Notes under the pieces: model-generated
Told to the model about the DNA's origin: nothing
The model's input: the letters and a program-made list of their open reading frames with translations, nothing else
The model's database searches: none
Program-made: the position numbers and the translations under genes
Shown: positions 42,542-52,085 of the stretch, in pieces
Position numbering within the stretch: position 1 is the stretch's first letter
Layout of the letters: every line of letters begins with the position of its first letter
DNA from: Bacillus infantis
GTDB lineage: Bacteria; Bacillota; Bacilli; Bacillales; Cytobacillaceae
Length of the DNA: 64,000 nt
Assembly: GCF_020171945.1 (NCBI RefSeq)
Contig: NZ_JAIVAP010000012.1
Coordinates: forward strand, 1 to 64,000
Reading direction: 5' to 3'

Positions 42542-42624
42542 TAGAACAATTTTTTAATGGGAGAGGGCAGTTTTTCTCCCTTTCCTGCATCATCACTCAA
42601 TTTACTAACAGGAAGGTGAACCCA

Positions 42625-43965
42625 TTGTCATTCCAATTCAGATTGCCTGATATCGGTGAAGGTATCCACGAAGGTGAAATCGTAAAATGGTTTATTAAAC
42701 CAGGCGATAAAGTTCAAGAAGATGACGTATTGTGCGAAGTGCAAAACGATAAATCAGTAGTAGAAATTCCATCTCCAGTTGAAGGGACTGTTGAAGAGGT
42801 CCACATCAGCGAAGGAACAGTTGCTACTGTCGGTCAAGTGCTCGTATCTTTTGACGCACCGGGGTATGAGGATTTACAATTTAAAGGTGAACACGGTGAT
42901 GAAGCGCCGGCAGAAAAAACGGAAGCACAGGTTCAATCAACAATGGAAGCTGGCCAGGATGTGAAGAAGGAAGAAGCTCCTGGACAGGAAGACGCCGGCA
43001 AAGGCACAGTTATTTCCCAGCCGGATGTTGATCCTGACCGCAGAATTATCGCTATGCCATCAGTGCGCAAGTTTGCACGCGACAAAGGCGTTGATATCCG
43101 CCAGGTAGCAGGCAGCGGTAAAAACGGACGTGTGCTGAAGGAAGATATTGAATCATTCTTGAACGGAGGCTCTCAGGCACCTGCTCAGGAAGCACCACAG
43201 GCAGAGGCAGCTAAGGAAGAAGCAGCGGCACCAGCGGCAGCGGCAGCAGCTCCTCAAGGCCAATATCCGGAAACCCGCGAGAAAATGAGCGGAATCCGCA
43301 AAGCGATTGCAAAAGCTATGGTTAATTCCAAGCAGACTGCACCGCATGTTACATTAATGGATGAAATCGATGTAACAAAACTGGTAGCACACCGTAAGAA
43401 ATTCAAGGAAGTTGCAGCAAACAAAGGCATCAAGCTTACATTCCTGCCTTATGTGGTGAAGGCATTGACAAGTGCATTGCGTGAATTCCCGGCGCTCAAC
43501 ACGTCAATTGACGATGCTGCTGGCGAAATCATCCACAAGCATTACTACAACATCGGAATTGCTGCTGATACAGAGAAAGGCCTGCTTGTTCCTGTCGTGA
43601 AGGATGCAGACCGCAAATCTACATTTGCCATCTCTGATGAAATCAACAGCCTGGCAGGCAAAGCCCGTGACGGCAAGCTTGCTGCGGATGAAATGAAAGG
43701 CGCTTCTTGCACAATTACCAATATCGGCTCTGCGGGCGGACAATGGTTTACACCTGTCATCAATCATCCTGAAGTAGCGATCCTGGGAATTGGCCGCATC
43801 GCTGAAAAGCCTGTTGTGAAAGATGGAGAAATCGTTGCAGCACCAGTTCTTGCACTTTCTTTAAGCTTTGACCACAGAATCATCGATGGCGCAACAGCAC
43901 AAAATGCATTAAACCACATCAAGCGTTTGCTCAACGATCCAGAACTATTGTTAATGGAGGCGTAA
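42625..43965 (+). CDS. pdhC: Dihydrolipoamide acetyltransferase (E2 of PDH)
   Basis: The 446-residue E2 has one lipoyl domain with the lipoylated Lys43 in [10 protein letters not shown], a long Glu/Lys/Ala-rich linker, and a peripheral subunit-binding domain (about 135-170, [15 protein letters not shown]). An Ala/Pro/Gln linker and a catalytic domain with [12 protein letters not shown] (active His/Asp) complete it. It transfers acetyl to CoA and forms the 60-mer core. TTG 42625 is preferred: AGGAAGG is 8 nt upstream and the start then matches the family ([12 protein letters not shown]). Confidence 0.96.
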   Translation: MSFQFRLPDIGEGIHEGEIVKWFIKPGDKVQEDDVLCEVQNDKSVVEIPSPVEGTVEEVHISEGTVATVGQVLVSFDAPGYEDLQFKGEHGDEAPAEKTEAQVQSTMEAGQDVKKEEAPGQEDAGKGTVISQPDVDPDRRIIAMPSVRKFARDKGVDIRQVAGSGKNGRVLKEDIESFLNGGSQAPAQEAPQAEAAKEEAAAPAAAAAAPQGQYPETREKMSGIRKAIAKAMVNSKQTAPHVTLMDEIDVTKLVAHRKKFKEVAANKGIKLTFLPYVVKALTSALREFPALNTSIDDAAGEIIHKHYYNIGIAADTEKGLLVPVVKDADRKSTFAISDEINSLAGKARDGKLAADEMKGASCTITNIGSAGGQWFTPVINHPEVAILGIGRIAEKPVVKDGEIVAAPVLALSLSFDHRIIDGATAQNALNHIKRLLNDPELLLMEA

Positions 43966-43969
43966 TTAA

Positions 43970-45379
43970 ATGGTAGTTGGAGATTTCCCTATTGAAACAG
44001 ATACTATAGTAATCGGTGCAGGTCCTGGAGGCTATGTTGCCGCTATCCGCGCAGCACAGCTTGGACAAAAAGTAACAATCGTTGAAAGAGGAACTCTTGG
44101 AGGCGTCTGCCTGAATGTCGGCTGTATCCCTTCAAAGGCTTTGATTTCTGCTGGACACCGCTATGAACATGCCAAGCATTCAGAAGATATGGGCATTTCA
44201 GCGGAAAATGTGAAAGTTGATTTCACAAAGGTACAGGAATGGAAAGCCGGAGTCGTCAAGAAGCTGACAGGCGGTGTTGAAGGCCTTCTTAAAGGAAACA
44301 AGGTAGAGATTGCACGCGGAGAAGCTTTCTTCGTTGACGCCAATACTTTAAAAGTTATGGATGAGAAGTCCTCCCAGACTTACACATTCAAGAATGCAAT
44401 CGTTGCGACAGGTTCACGCCCAATCGAACTGCCTGCATTCAAATATTCAAAGCGTGTGCTTGATTCAACTGGCGCACTGGCTCTTGAAGAAGTCCCTGAG
44501 AAGATCGTTGTCATCGGCGGCGGCTACATCGGAACTGAGCTTGGCGGAGCTTACGCTAACTTTGGTACTGAAGTGACAATCCTTGAAGGAACTGATGAGA
44601 TCCTGAACGGATTTGAAAAGCAAATGTCTTCACTGGTTAAAAAGAACCTGAAGAAAAAAGGCGCTGAAATCATCACTAATGCACTTGCAAAAGGTGTTGA
44701 AGAAACTGACAGCGGTGTAACAGTCAAGTATGAAGTAAAGGGCGAAGAAAAATCTGTTGAAGCTGATTATGTCTTCGTAATGGTTGGACGCCGTCCAAAT
44801 ACTGATGAGCTGGGCCTTGAGCAGGCTGGCGTTGAAATGTCAGACCGCGGCATCATCAAGATTGACAAGCAGTGCCGTACAAGCGTAAGCAATATCTACG
44901 CTATCGGCGACATTGTTGAAGGACCTCCATTGGCTCACAAAGCTTCTTATGAAGGTAAAATCGCAGCTGAAGCAATCGCTGGCCACAATTCTGAGATCGA
45001 CTATCTTGGAATCCCTGCAGTTGTATTCTCTGATCCTGAACTGGCTTCAGTGGGTTACACTGAGCAGCAGGCTAAAGAAGAAGGAATTGCAGTCAATGCT
45101 GCCAAGTTCCCGTTTGCAGCAAATGGCCGTGCCCTTGCTTTAAACAGCACTGACGGTTTCGTGAAGCTGATTACACGCAAAGAAGATGACCTTGTCATCG
45201 GTGCGCAAATTGCTGGTGCTAATGCATCTGACATGATTGCTGAACTTGGCCTTGCCATTGAAGCAGGCATGACTGCTGAAGATTTAGCCATGACTATCCA
45301 TGCTCACCCAACACTTGGCGAAATCACTATGGAAGCAGCTGAAGTAGCACTTGGCAGCCCAATTCACATCATTAAGTAA
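43970..45379 (+). CDS. pdhD: Dihydrolipoamide dehydrogenase (E3)
   Basis: The 469-residue FAD flavoprotein has [10 protein letters not shown] for FAD, the redox disulfide [23 protein letters not shown] for NAD, and the C-terminal HAHPTLGE base of the partner subunit. It reoxidises dihydrolipoamide for PDH and related complexes. It starts 5 nt after pdhC; the E2 C-terminal codons contain TGGAGGCG as ribosome site. A very strong terminator ends the operon. Confidence 0.97.
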   Translation: MVVGDFPIETDTIVIGAGPGGYVAAIRAAQLGQKVTIVERGTLGGVCLNVGCIPSKALISAGHRYEHAKHSEDMGISAENVKVDFTKVQEWKAGVVKKLTGGVEGLLKGNKVEIARGEAFFVDANTLKVMDEKSSQTYTFKNAIVATGSRPIELPAFKYSKRVLDSTGALALEEVPEKIVVIGGGYIGTELGGAYANFGTEVTILEGTDEILNGFEKQMSSLVKKNLKKKGAEIITNALAKGVEETDSGVTVKYEVKGEEKSVEADYVFVMVGRRPNTDELGLEQAGVEMSDRGIIKIDKQCRTSVSNIYAIGDIVEGPPLAHKASYEGKIAAEAIAGHNSEIDYLGIPAVVFSDPELASVGYTEQQAKEEGIAVNAAKFPFAANGRALALNSTDGFVKLITRKEDDLVIGAQIAGANASDMIAELGLAIEAGMTAEDLAMTIHAHPTLGEITMEAAEVALGSPIHIIK

Positions 45380-45427
45380 TGAGTGAAGCGGGAGCTGCTT
45401 GCATGACAAGCCTCTTGTCTCTAATAG

Positions 45428-45466
45428 AAAAAGACCTTTCCTCGCAAGAGGGAAGGTCTTTTTTAT
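45428..45466. terminator. Terminator of the pdh operon (bidirectional)
   Basis: A 16-bp near-perfect stem AAAAAGACCTTTCCTC/GAGGGAAGGTCTTTTT with a GCAA loop. Confidence 0.92.
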
Positions 45467-45843
45467 GTGCCAGTGCCAAGTGCTTTAGACAGCGGTTCAA
45501 TGATTTTATCTTTAGAAACATCGCCATTCACTTTTGCTGTAATCCTATTCTGGTGCATAACCAAAATGGCCGGACACCCTTTAATTTCAAAAGTATTATA
45601 ATATTTTTTCGCCTTGGCAGCAGTCATGACTTTCATTTTCTTCATTTCATCCGGAAATTCTTTTCTTAATTCTATGATCGCATCATAATACGGTGCTTCA
45701 TTCTGATAGTCAGATTCATCTGTAAAGAAAATCACCTGCTTTTGCGAGCTATCAAGCATTAAATCATCGGCAGCTTTCGTCTTGCTGCAGGAAGCGGTCA
45801 AAATCATAAAAGAAGCTAACAGCAAAAAACGGAATCTCTTCAT
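45463..45843 (-). CDS. Thioredoxin-like small lipoprotein
   Basis: The 126-residue lipoprotein has a lipobox T-A-S-C near residue 19. The rest has a thioredoxin-like pattern (KQVIFFTDESDYQ, then FEIKGCPAILVMHQN with a cis-Pro-type segment), but the CxxC pair is absent: only one Cys precedes the proline. Similar Bacillus proteins are annotated as small peptidoglycan-associated lipoproteins. It is convergent with pdhD. A redox role is doubtful without the active-site pair. Confidence 0.72.
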   Translation of the reverse strand: MKRFRFLLLASFMILTASCSKTKAADDLMLDSSQKQVIFFTDESDYQNEAPYYDAIIELRKEFPDEMKKMKVMTAAKAKKYYNTFEIKGCPAILVMHQNRITAKVNGDVSKDKIIEPLSKALGTGT

Positions 45844-46060
45844 TTATGCTCACCTTTTCTTCTTTCATTGTGTTAAAAGCTGTAAATAATTTCGTCATAA
45901 TAGCCCATATTCTAACATAATAAATAGTAATATCTTCGCTTGTCACCCAATTGTTACAAAATTGAAAAATACCCGGCAAGAGTGGTACATATAATACATA
46001 TAAGCCTGGATTACAAGCAAACATATGAAGGGAATATATATTGCAATTGGCGGTGTTTAT

Positions 46061-46303
46061 ATGAAGACTTATTCGGTGATCATGATCCAGCTGATCATAT
46101 GGAGCGGCTATACTTTTCTGGAGTGGCTTTCAAAGCATGACCATCCAGTTTATAATGTCCTTATGTTTTTTGTATTTTTTTATCTTGCTGTTATTCTGGG
46201 TAATTTCATCATAAAATCACCGAAACGAACCTTTATGGTCACTATGCTGTCACTGGGGCTGTACGGTTCCTTTCAGGCGGCTCTGGCATTTATTCATTAT
46301 TGA
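46061..46303 (+). CDS. Small membrane protein of unknown function
   Basis: The 80-residue hydrophobic protein has about three TM helices (IMIQLIIWSGYTFLEWL, VLMFFVFFYLAVILGNFII, MLSLGLYGSFQAALAFI). ATG 46061 is used because GGCGGTG is 5 nt upstream; the in-frame ATG 46025 has no ribosome site. It stands alone, convergent with the BCCT gene. No family recognised. Confidence 0.6.
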   Translation: MKTYSVIMIQLIIWSGYTFLEWLSKHDHPVYNVLMFFVFFYLAVILGNFIIKSPKRTFMVTMLSLGLYGSFQAALAFIHY

Positions 46304-46395
46304 GAATATCAGCTGGAAGCAGATAATCTATAGCCGCTCTTCAAGAGAACTACGTACACTGAATGACAACAAATCTATATAAAAAACAACAACCT

Positions 46396-46434
46396 AAAAA
46401 AGCTTCGGGATAAACTATCCCGAAGCTTTTTTTT
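46396..46434. terminator. Bidirectional terminator before the BCCT gene end
   Basis: A 17-bp stem with AAAAAAGCTTCGGGATA on the left, an AAC loop, and a T8 tail. Confidence 0.92.
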
Positions 46435-46435
46435 A

Positions 46436-47968
46436 TTATGCCGACTTTTGCTGTTTTTCTTTTTTGCCGCTGACGTTTTCTTCTTTCAAGGCTTTCATCA
46501 GCGATATGACAATCAGGAGCATAATGACTGTAAATGGCAGGGCCGCAATGATTGACGCACGCTGAAGTGCTTCAAGGCCGCCTGTCCACAGAAGTATGGC
46601 TGCAGATGCAGATTGAATGATTCCCCATACAAACTTCACTTTATTCGGCGGGTTCAAGCTTCCGTTCGTCGTTTGCATGCCAAGCACAAAGGTTGCCGAG
46701 TCTGCTGAAGTGATGAAAAAAGTGCTGATAAGGAAGATGGCAAGCAAAGACAGCACTATTGATAACGGGAAATTTTCAAAGACTGCAAATAAAGCGATCT
46801 CCATGCCGTTCTCGTTCATCGTATCCATGATTGGCGTATTTTCAAAGAATTCGAGGAAAATACCAGTCCCTCCGAATACTGAAAACCATAATGCACCGAA
46901 TAATGTTGGTACAGCAAGGACGCCGATGACAAACTCCCTGATGGTCCTGCCTTTTGAAATCCGGGCAATGAAGGTTCCCACAAATGGAGCCCAGGCAATC
47001 CACCATGCCCAATAGAAAATAGTCCAATCCTGGAACCATGTCAGTTCCTGATCAAACGGGCTGAGCCTGAAGCTCATGGAAGGCAGATTCTGCAAGTAAG
47101 AACCGATGGTAGTGGTGAATAGATCCATAATAAAATTGGTCGGCCCTACAAACAGCATGAATAACAGCAGAAGTATAGCCAGGATGATATTAAGATTACT
47201 CAAGTATTTGATGCCTTTATTAAGACCTGTCTGGGCCGATAGCATAAATAAAACCGTGACAACGGCTATAATGATCATCTGTGTCCCTATGCCGTTGCTG
47301 ATGCCGCTGAACACGTGTGACAGGCCGCCGCTGATTTGAATGGCTCCGAGTCCCAGTGAAGTGGCTACACCGAAGACCGTTGCAAATACTGCGATAAAAT
47401 TAATCAGGATGCCAAGCAAACCGTCGACTTTATCCCCAAAGATGGGGCGAAGAACGGAGCTGATGACTCCAGGAGCCCCTTTCCTGAACTGGAAGTAAGC
47501 CAAAGCGAGGGCTATCACTGCATAGATGGCCCAAGGATGGAGTCCCCAGTGGAAAAAGGAGTATCTCATGGCTGTTCTGGCTGAATCCGGCGTTTCTCCG
47601 TCGCCGAATGGCGGATCGAAATAATGATACATAGGCTCTGCAGATCCCCAGAATACAAGGCCTATCCCCATTCCTGCACTGAACAGCATCGCAAACCAGG
47701 TTAAATAACCGAATTCGGGCTGCTCATTATCTTTCCCTAAACGAATGTTTCCATACTTAGTGAAAATAAGTATAACCGCAAAAATCAAAAAGATTGAGGC
47801 TGACAGCATATAAAACCAGCCAAATTTCTCAAGGATGAATCCTTGAACATTTTGTGTGACAACGTCTAAATTTGCATTCGGCAATATTCCTTTTGGAATA
47901 AGCCCCCAGATAATAAATAATACAGTTACGATAACTGATACCCAAAAAACTGGTGTCAGTTTCTTCAT
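46436..47968 (-). CDS. BCCT-family glycine betaine transporter (OpuD-like)
   Basis: The 510-residue, 12-TM transporter of the betaine/choline/carnitine family carries the Na+-coupling GMGIG motif in TM3 (SAGMGIGLVFWG) and the substrate aromatic box segment DWTIFYWAWWIAWAPFVG. It imports compatible solutes with Na+ and protects against osmotic stress; OpuD is the closest B. subtilis type. ATG 47968 has GGAGGG 6 nt upstream. The longer ORF beginning at 48100 lacks one and would add a hydrophilic prefix. Confidence 0.88.
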   Translation of the reverse strand: MKKLTPVFWVSVIVTVLFIIWGLIPKGILPNANLDVVTQNVQGFILEKFGWFYMLSASIFLIFAVILIFTKYGNIRLGKDNEQPEFGYLTWFAMLFSAGMGIGLVFWGSAEPMYHYFDPPFGDGETPDSARTAMRYSFFHWGLHPWAIYAVIALALAYFQFRKGAPGVISSVLRPIFGDKVDGLLGILINFIAVFATVFGVATSLGLGAIQISGGLSHVFSGISNGIGTQMIIIAVVTVLFMLSAQTGLNKGIKYLSNLNIILAILLLLFMLFVGPTNFIMDLFTTTIGSYLQNLPSMSFRLSPFDQELTWFQDWTIFYWAWWIAWAPFVGTFIARISKGRTIREFVIGVLAVPTLFGALWFSVFGGTGIFLEFFENTPIMDTMNENGMEIALFAVFENFPLSIVLSLLAIFLISTFFITSADSATFVLGMQTTNGSLNPPNKVKFVWGIIQSASAAILLWTGGLEALQRASIIAALPFTVIMLLIVISLMKALKEENVSGKKEKQQKSA

Positions 47969-48210
47969 CCAATCCCTCCAAATCAAATCATACACATATG
48001 CAGGCTCAGCCATTACTAATGAATGGGCTGCAGTTTTATGTTTAGAAAATAGTATAGTGTGGAAACAGTGGTTTAGGGAAAACAGCAGATAGAAATACAT
48101 TACGGATAAAAAGGGGGAGTTATTTCGATTGTCTACCAGTTACAAACCATTTTCTATATTAACATTTTATAAGTATAATAAAAAGCATAATGCTTATTGG
48201 AGGGGTAATG

Positions 48211-49077
48211 ATGTATAAAAAAACTGCCAGCATGGTACTGTCTGTCATGTTGCTTTCTGCATGCGGTGCAGGCGGAGAAGCAGGCGAAGATAAGGGAGAA
48301 GAACCTAAAGATACCGTTGAAACGGCCAAAGATGAAGGAAGCACCAATGCAGAAAAAGCTGCTGAAATTGAAGAAGCAAGTGATTCAGAAGCAGAGGAAA
48401 CCGGTTCTCAGGAGGAACAGCCGGCTGAAACTGAGGATAAAGAGCCATTATACCGCATCAATGAAAATAACTGGACCATTGAGCCGCTGGCAGATGCGAA
48501 CAAAAAAGTGGTGCTCCTTACCATTGACGATGCGCCTGATAAACATGCCGTAGAGATGGCCAAAACGCTGCACCGGCTCGGTGTTAAAGCCATATTTTTT
48601 GTGAACGGGCATTTTCTGGATACCCCGGAGGAAGAAGAAAAATTGAAAGAGATACATAATCTTGGCTTTCCAATAGGGAACCATACATACAGCCACAGCA
48701 ACTTAAAGGAAATTTCCCCGGCACAGCAAAAGGAAGAAGTGCTGAAATTAAATAAACGTGTAGAGGAAATCATCGGGGAAAAACCGCGGTTTTTTAGGGC
48801 TCCTTTTGGAATAAATACCGATGCAAGCAGGGAGGCTGCTGCAGCGGAAGGAATGGAGCTCATGAACTGGACATATGGATATGATTGGGAAAAGGACTAC
48901 CAGAACAAAGAGGCTTTGACGGACATTATGGTCAATTCCCCTTATCTGACCGACGGGGCCAATCTGCTGATGCATGACAGAGATTGGACAAATGCGGCGC
49001 TGGAAGGCATTGTAAAAGGACTGCAGGCAAAAGGTTATGAAATGGTCGATCCTGAAAGAATCCAAACAGCTTTATAA
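48211..49077 (+). CDS. Polysaccharide deacetylase lipoprotein (NodB domain)
   Basis: The 288-residue lipoprotein has a lipobox LLSAC near residue 18, a Glu/Lys/Ala-rich linker to about 85, and a NodB domain. The catalytic motif 1 reads TIDDAPD (normally TFDDG), motif 2 is HTYSHSNL with the metal histidines, and motif 3 RAPFG; MHDRDW completes the fold. The family removes acetyl groups from peptidoglycan or chitin-like sugars outside the membrane. ATG 48211 is favoured over 48208 by spacing to GGAGGGG. Confidence 0.88.
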   Translation: MYKKTASMVLSVMLLSACGAGGEAGEDKGEEPKDTVETAKDEGSTNAEKAAEIEEASDSEAEETGSQEEQPAETEDKEPLYRINENNWTIEPLADANKKVVLLTIDDAPDKHAVEMAKTLHRLGVKAIFFVNGHFLDTPEEEEKLKEIHNLGFPIGNHTYSHSNLKEISPAQQKEEVLKLNKRVEEIIGEKPRFFRAPFGINTDASREAAAAEGMELMNWTYGYDWEKDYQNKEALTDIMVNSPYLTDGANLLMHDRDWTNAALEGIVKGLQAKGYEMVDPERIQTAL

Positions 49078-49084
49078 AGCAGAA

Positions 49085-49118
49085 AAAGAGCGGCATCCGA
49101 GTGCCGCTCTTTCTCTTT
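49085..49118 (+). terminator. Terminator of the deacetylase gene
   Basis: AAAGAGCGGCA/TGCCGCTCTTT with a TCCGAG loop and TCTCTTTAT. Confidence 0.88.
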
Positions 49119-49446
49119 ATCTTCTTTCATTCCCTTTAAATAATCTGGTTATTATAGTAGTGACTGCGAAAAAGAGCAGAAAATAACTCAGCTCTGTCAA
49201 CACGAGGGGCGTTAGCTTGTAGTTTGTTTCTTTTTCCAGCGGAGATTCAAATTGTATAACCACCGGATATGCATCCGCCTGCTCTGGCAGGTAGCTGGTC
49301 TGCTCGGCAAAAGGGAAAGGACCCCCGAATAGAAGATTCTGTGTTAATGAATCCGGCTTGTCTTCCAGCCTCGCATCAAAAATGAAAGGGGACACAAAAG
49401 TAAAAGCCAGACTGACTATCGTAATGATTAGCACTCTTTTCTTCAA
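49117..49446 (-). CDS. Small two-TM protein of unknown function
   Basis: The 109-residue protein has an N-terminal hydrophobic segment (about 5-22) that may be a signal anchor, an extracytoplasmic stretch (about 23-78) and a C-terminal TM helix (about 80-100) with a basic tail. The TTG start follows AAGGAG at 9 nt. The neighbour upstream on the same strand is the DUF1885 gene, 60 nt away. No family recognised. Confidence 0.65.
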   Translation of the reverse strand: MKKRVLIITIVSLAFTFVSPFIFDARLEDKPDSLTQNLLFGGPFPFAEQTSYLPEQADAYPVVIQFESPLEKETNYKLTPLVLTELSYFLLFFAVTTIITRLFKGNERR

Positions 49447-49506
49447 GCTGACAACTCCTTAATACCTGAAAACTTTCATTCAACGAACCTATATTATCAT
49501 ACCTTA

Positions 49507-49941
49507 TTATTTTCGCCCGTTAAAGTACATAATTCTGCCGTTGAACAGCTGCAGTTCAGCCTGGAGTTTTTTTGCTAAAAATCTGCAGAACTCATTTGCT
49601 TTGCTTTTGTCGCCCATTGCAGCATTTTCCGGCAAGGTAAGCTGTATATAGGACTGAATCCGGTCTGTACGATCAGCATCCTGTACAGTTTCTGTACCTA
49701 CTCCTATTAGTATCGTATTATAACGGTCATCCACAGATTTCAGCCAGAACCATTTTCCGTCTCCTTGTGCATGTTCCTTTATTTCATAAGGAAAGGCTGC
49801 TCTGCTGTATCCCCAGTCAACCTGATCGCCGGTTTTTGCTGTTATTGACTTATAATATTCAAGTAAATCTTTTACCTCCTCGAGTGTAATTGTTTCCTGT
49901 CGTGCTGTTTTTACCAATTTTATGTAAGCACTGCTTGACAT
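49507..49941 (-). CDS. DUF1885 family protein
   Basis: The 144-residue soluble protein matches the Bacillus DUF1885 pattern: SAYIKLVKTARQETITLEEVKDLLEYY, then YSRAAFPYEIKE and GKWFWLKSVDDRYNTILIGVG. The family has no known activity. The ATG follows AGGAGGATCC. It may be co-transcribed with the small membrane protein gene downstream. Confidence 0.78.
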   Translation of the reverse strand: MSSSAYIKLVKTARQETITLEEVKDLLEYYKSITAKTGDQVDWGYSRAAFPYEIKEHAQGDGKWFWLKSVDDRYNTILIGVGTETVQDADRTDRIQSYIQLTLPENAAMGDKSKANEFCRFLAKKLQAELQLFNGRIMYFNGRK

Positions 49942-50147
49942 GAAGGATCCTCCTTTTAAAAAGCAGAATATTTCGATTTTATTTTATCATTTTTGGGGAG
50001 TGCTGTAACCTTTCAGGAGATATTGTTAGGCAATTATTCTTTCCTCTCACGAAAAAGGAATAAAAATAGGCAATATCACGCAAAATGTGTCATACAATTT
50101 AGGCTTGAAATTTTAATAATGTTATATTATTATTGATTTAGATAAAA

Positions 50148-50160
50148 TGAAACGCTTTCA
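50148..50160. promoter_or_regulatory. cre-like site at SR1
   Basis: TGAAA-CGC-TTTCA is a perfect palindrome with CGCTTTCA matching the right half of the CcpA box, but the total length is one nucleotide shorter than the 14-nt consensus. It lies just after the predicted start of SR1. Confidence 0.45.
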
Positions 50161-50193
50161 AAACCAAATTCAGCGAAAAAGGGGATTGAAAAG

Positions 50194-50316
50194 ATGGGCA
50201 CAATTGTATGTCAGGATTGCAATTCAACAATCGATCACTTTGAAGATGAAAAGGTAACGGTTCTGTATGCAAAATGCAGCTGCAGAAAAGGCGGACAAAA
50301 AGAGAAAAGCAATTAA
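50194..50316 (+). CDS. sr1P: GapA-binding peptide SR1P
   Basis: The 40-residue peptide begins MGTIVCQDCNSTIDHFEDEK, the invariant start of SR1P (YkzW), and continues with VTVLYAKCSC. The two Cys pairs could bind metal. SR1P binds glyceraldehyde-3-phosphate dehydrogenase GapA and promotes its interaction with RNase J1, whose gene rnjA is also in this window. The C-terminal part (RKGGQKEKSN) is more divergent than the usual CG-C-HKE end. AAGGGG lies 9 nt before the ATG. Confidence 0.92.
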   Translation: MGTIVCQDCNSTIDHFEDEKVTVLYAKCSCRKGGQKEKSN

Positions 50317-50342
50317 ATCTGCATTAAGATTGTTCTTATAGA

Positions 50343-50377
50343 AGAAAGCATGCAAAAAATGCATGCTTTCTTTTTTA
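50343..50377 (+). terminator. Terminator of SR1
   Basis: AGAAAGCATGCA/TGCATGCTTTCT with an A5 loop and TTTTT tail. Confidence 0.92.
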
Positions 50378-50441
50378 CTGTTTAGGAATTTATAATTAGT
50401 AAGCCTTGTGGATTATTATCAATTCTTGATCCACGTCCATC

Positions 50442-50607
50442 AGCTGCGCCGAGGTCACAAGCCAAACCTCCCAAAATGGCAAAGAACGCCTTTCCGGGAG
50501 GTTCGTCTTGAGGCCCCCAGTAAGCTGGTCATGCAGACGTTGCCACAGGACGTGGCGTTTTTAGTCTGCGTTCCTTAAGGGGTGATCAAGGCGCCTGCGC
50601 TTTTGTT
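50442..50607 (-). repeat. Structured intergenic repeat, long form (locus D)
   Basis: Read on the minus strand it starts about 10 nt after the speA stop with CAAAAGCGCAGGCGCC. It then has GCAGAC...GTCTGC around GCCAC-GTCCT-GTGGC, a second hairpin CCAG-CTTA-CTGG, and an inner stem AACCTCCC/GGGAGGTT. Compared with loci A and C the GCAGGC/GCCTGC helix has changed to GCAGAC/GTCTGC on both strands, a compensatory change. Confidence 0.8.
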
Positions 50608-50615
50608 TAATATTC

Positions 50616-52085
50616 TTACCTGATCGCTTTATGCTCTTTTATCACACGCAGGAATTTAAAGTCATAGTCCTCTGGTCCCTGGACAGGCAGTCCTGCCTCC
50701 ATATTTGTTTTAATATAGACGAGATTGTCTTTCGTGATGATTTCCCCTGGAATGAAGATGGGGATTCCAGGAGGGTAGACCATAATAAATTCTGCAATAA
50801 TGCGCCCTTCAGATTCGTCAAAAGGGACAAGTTCAGTTTCAGCATAAAAAGCATCCCGGGGCGTTAATGAAAGCACCGGTATATTAGGCAGCATGACCTT
50901 TGCATCTTTGCGTTCGGTTTCTTGAAGGCCGCCTGCAGATAATTCCCTGAGTGCCGCAAGAAGGGCATCTGCCTCTTGTTTCGTATCTCCTGGCGTAATG
51001 ATGCAGAGGATGTTATATAAATCCGATAGCTCGACCTCGATATTAAACTTCTCGCGGAGCCATTTTTCTACATCATATCCAGTTACATTCAGTTCCTTCA
51101 CAGAGATGATCAGCTTGGTCGGATCATAGTCATAAGCCGCCCTGGTTTCAAGGATTTCTTCACCGACACAGTAGAGGCGGTCAATCCCATTGATTTCTTT
51201 CCTGATATACTGGGCCAGGTCTATAGTCCGCTCAATCAGCTCTTTCCCCTCTGTTGCGAGCCTTCTTCTTGCAACATCAAGAGACGCAAGGAGCAGATAG
51301 GAAGTGGAAGTCGTTGTCAGCATGCTTAGAATCGACTGGACGCGCTTAGGGGAAACAAGATTTCCTTTGACATTTAGAATGGAACTTTGCGTCATCGATC
51401 CGCCTAATTTATGGACACTGGTAGCGGCCATATCTGCGCCCGCCTGCATCGCTGACATCGGCAGGCCTTCATGAAAATGAATGTGAACGCCATGTGCCTC
51501 ATCCACAAGGACCGGCACTTCATAGGAATGAGCGATTTCGACAATCTCCTTCAGGTTTGCTGATATGCCGAAATAAGTAGGGTTGATGACCAGCACACCT
51601 TTAGCATCCGGATGCTGGCTAAGCGCCTTTTCTACAGAATCTGTGGTGATTCCATGCGATATTCCCAGGTTTTCATCAACCTCCGGGTGGATGAAAATGG
51701 GGGTCGCACCGGAGAATACAATAGCCGACATAACAGATTTATGAACATTTCTTGGGACGATGATTTTGTCTCCAGGGCCGCAGACTGCCATGACCATCGT
51801 CATGATCGCTCCGCTGGTTCCCTGAACTGAAAAGAATGTATGGTCTGCACCAAATGCTTCTGCAGCCAGATCCTGCGCCTGCTTGATGATTCCTTTTGGC
51901 TGGTGGAGATCATCAAGGGGGCCGATGTTGATCAAGTCGATTGACAGGGCATTATCCCCAATGAATTCACGGAACTCAGGGTCAATTCCCGCCCCTTTTT
52001 TATGGCCGGGTATATGAAACTGAATAGGGTTCTTTTTTGCATGTGCCAGTAAACCGCTGAATAACGGTGTTTCAGATTGTAGCAA
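50616..52085 (-). CDS. speA: Arginine decarboxylase SpeA
   Basis: The 489-residue fold-type I PLP decarboxylase of the Orn/Lys/Arg group has FHIPGHKKGAG at the start, SVQGTSGAIMTMVMA, VDEAHGVHIHFH, and SVHKLGGSMTQSS with the PLP lysine. It is nearly colinear with B. subtilis SpeA, which converts arginine to agmatine for polyamine synthesis. The TTG start follows AGAGGTG. It is convergent with SR1, whose B. subtilis target AhrC controls arginine use. A repeat-family copy follows the stop. Confidence 0.95.
   Translation of the reverse strand: MLQSETPLFSGLLAHAKKNPIQFHIPGHKKGAGIDPEFREFIGDNALSIDLINIGPLDDLHQPKGIIKQAQDLAAEAFGADHTFFSVQGTSGAIMTMVMAVCGPGDKIIVPRNVHKSVMSAIVFSGATPIFIHPEVDENLGISHGITTDSVEKALSQHPDAKGVLVINPTYFGISANLKEIVEIAHSYEVPVLVDEAHGVHIHFHEGLPMSAMQAGADMAATSVHKLGGSMTQSSILNVKGNLVSPKRVQSILSMLTTTSTSYLLLASLDVARRRLATEGKELIERTIDLAQYIRKEINGIDRLYCVGEEILETRAAYDYDPTKLIISVKELNVTGYDVEKWLREKFNIEVELSDLYNILCIITPGDTKQEADALLAALRELSAGGLQETERKDAKVMLPNIPVLSLTPRDAFYAETELVPFDESEGRIIAEFIMVYPPGIPIFIPGEIITKDNLVYIKTNMEAGLPVQGPEDYDFKFLRVIKEHKAIR

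Larger units (their letters stand above)
50105..50377 (+). ncRNA. SR1 dual-function small RNA locus
   Basis: A promoter TTGAAA-N17-TATTAT (50105-50133) predicts transcription from about 50140 to the terminator at 50343-50377, about 240 nt. The RNA contains the SR1P reading frame. In B. subtilis SR1 base-pairs with ahrC mRNA (arginine catabolism activator) and encodes SR1P; it lies between the pdh region and speA, as here. TGAAACGCTTTCA at 50148-50160, with a perfect cre-type right half, fits control by CcpA. The base-pairing region cannot be tested without ahrC. Confidence 0.8.
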
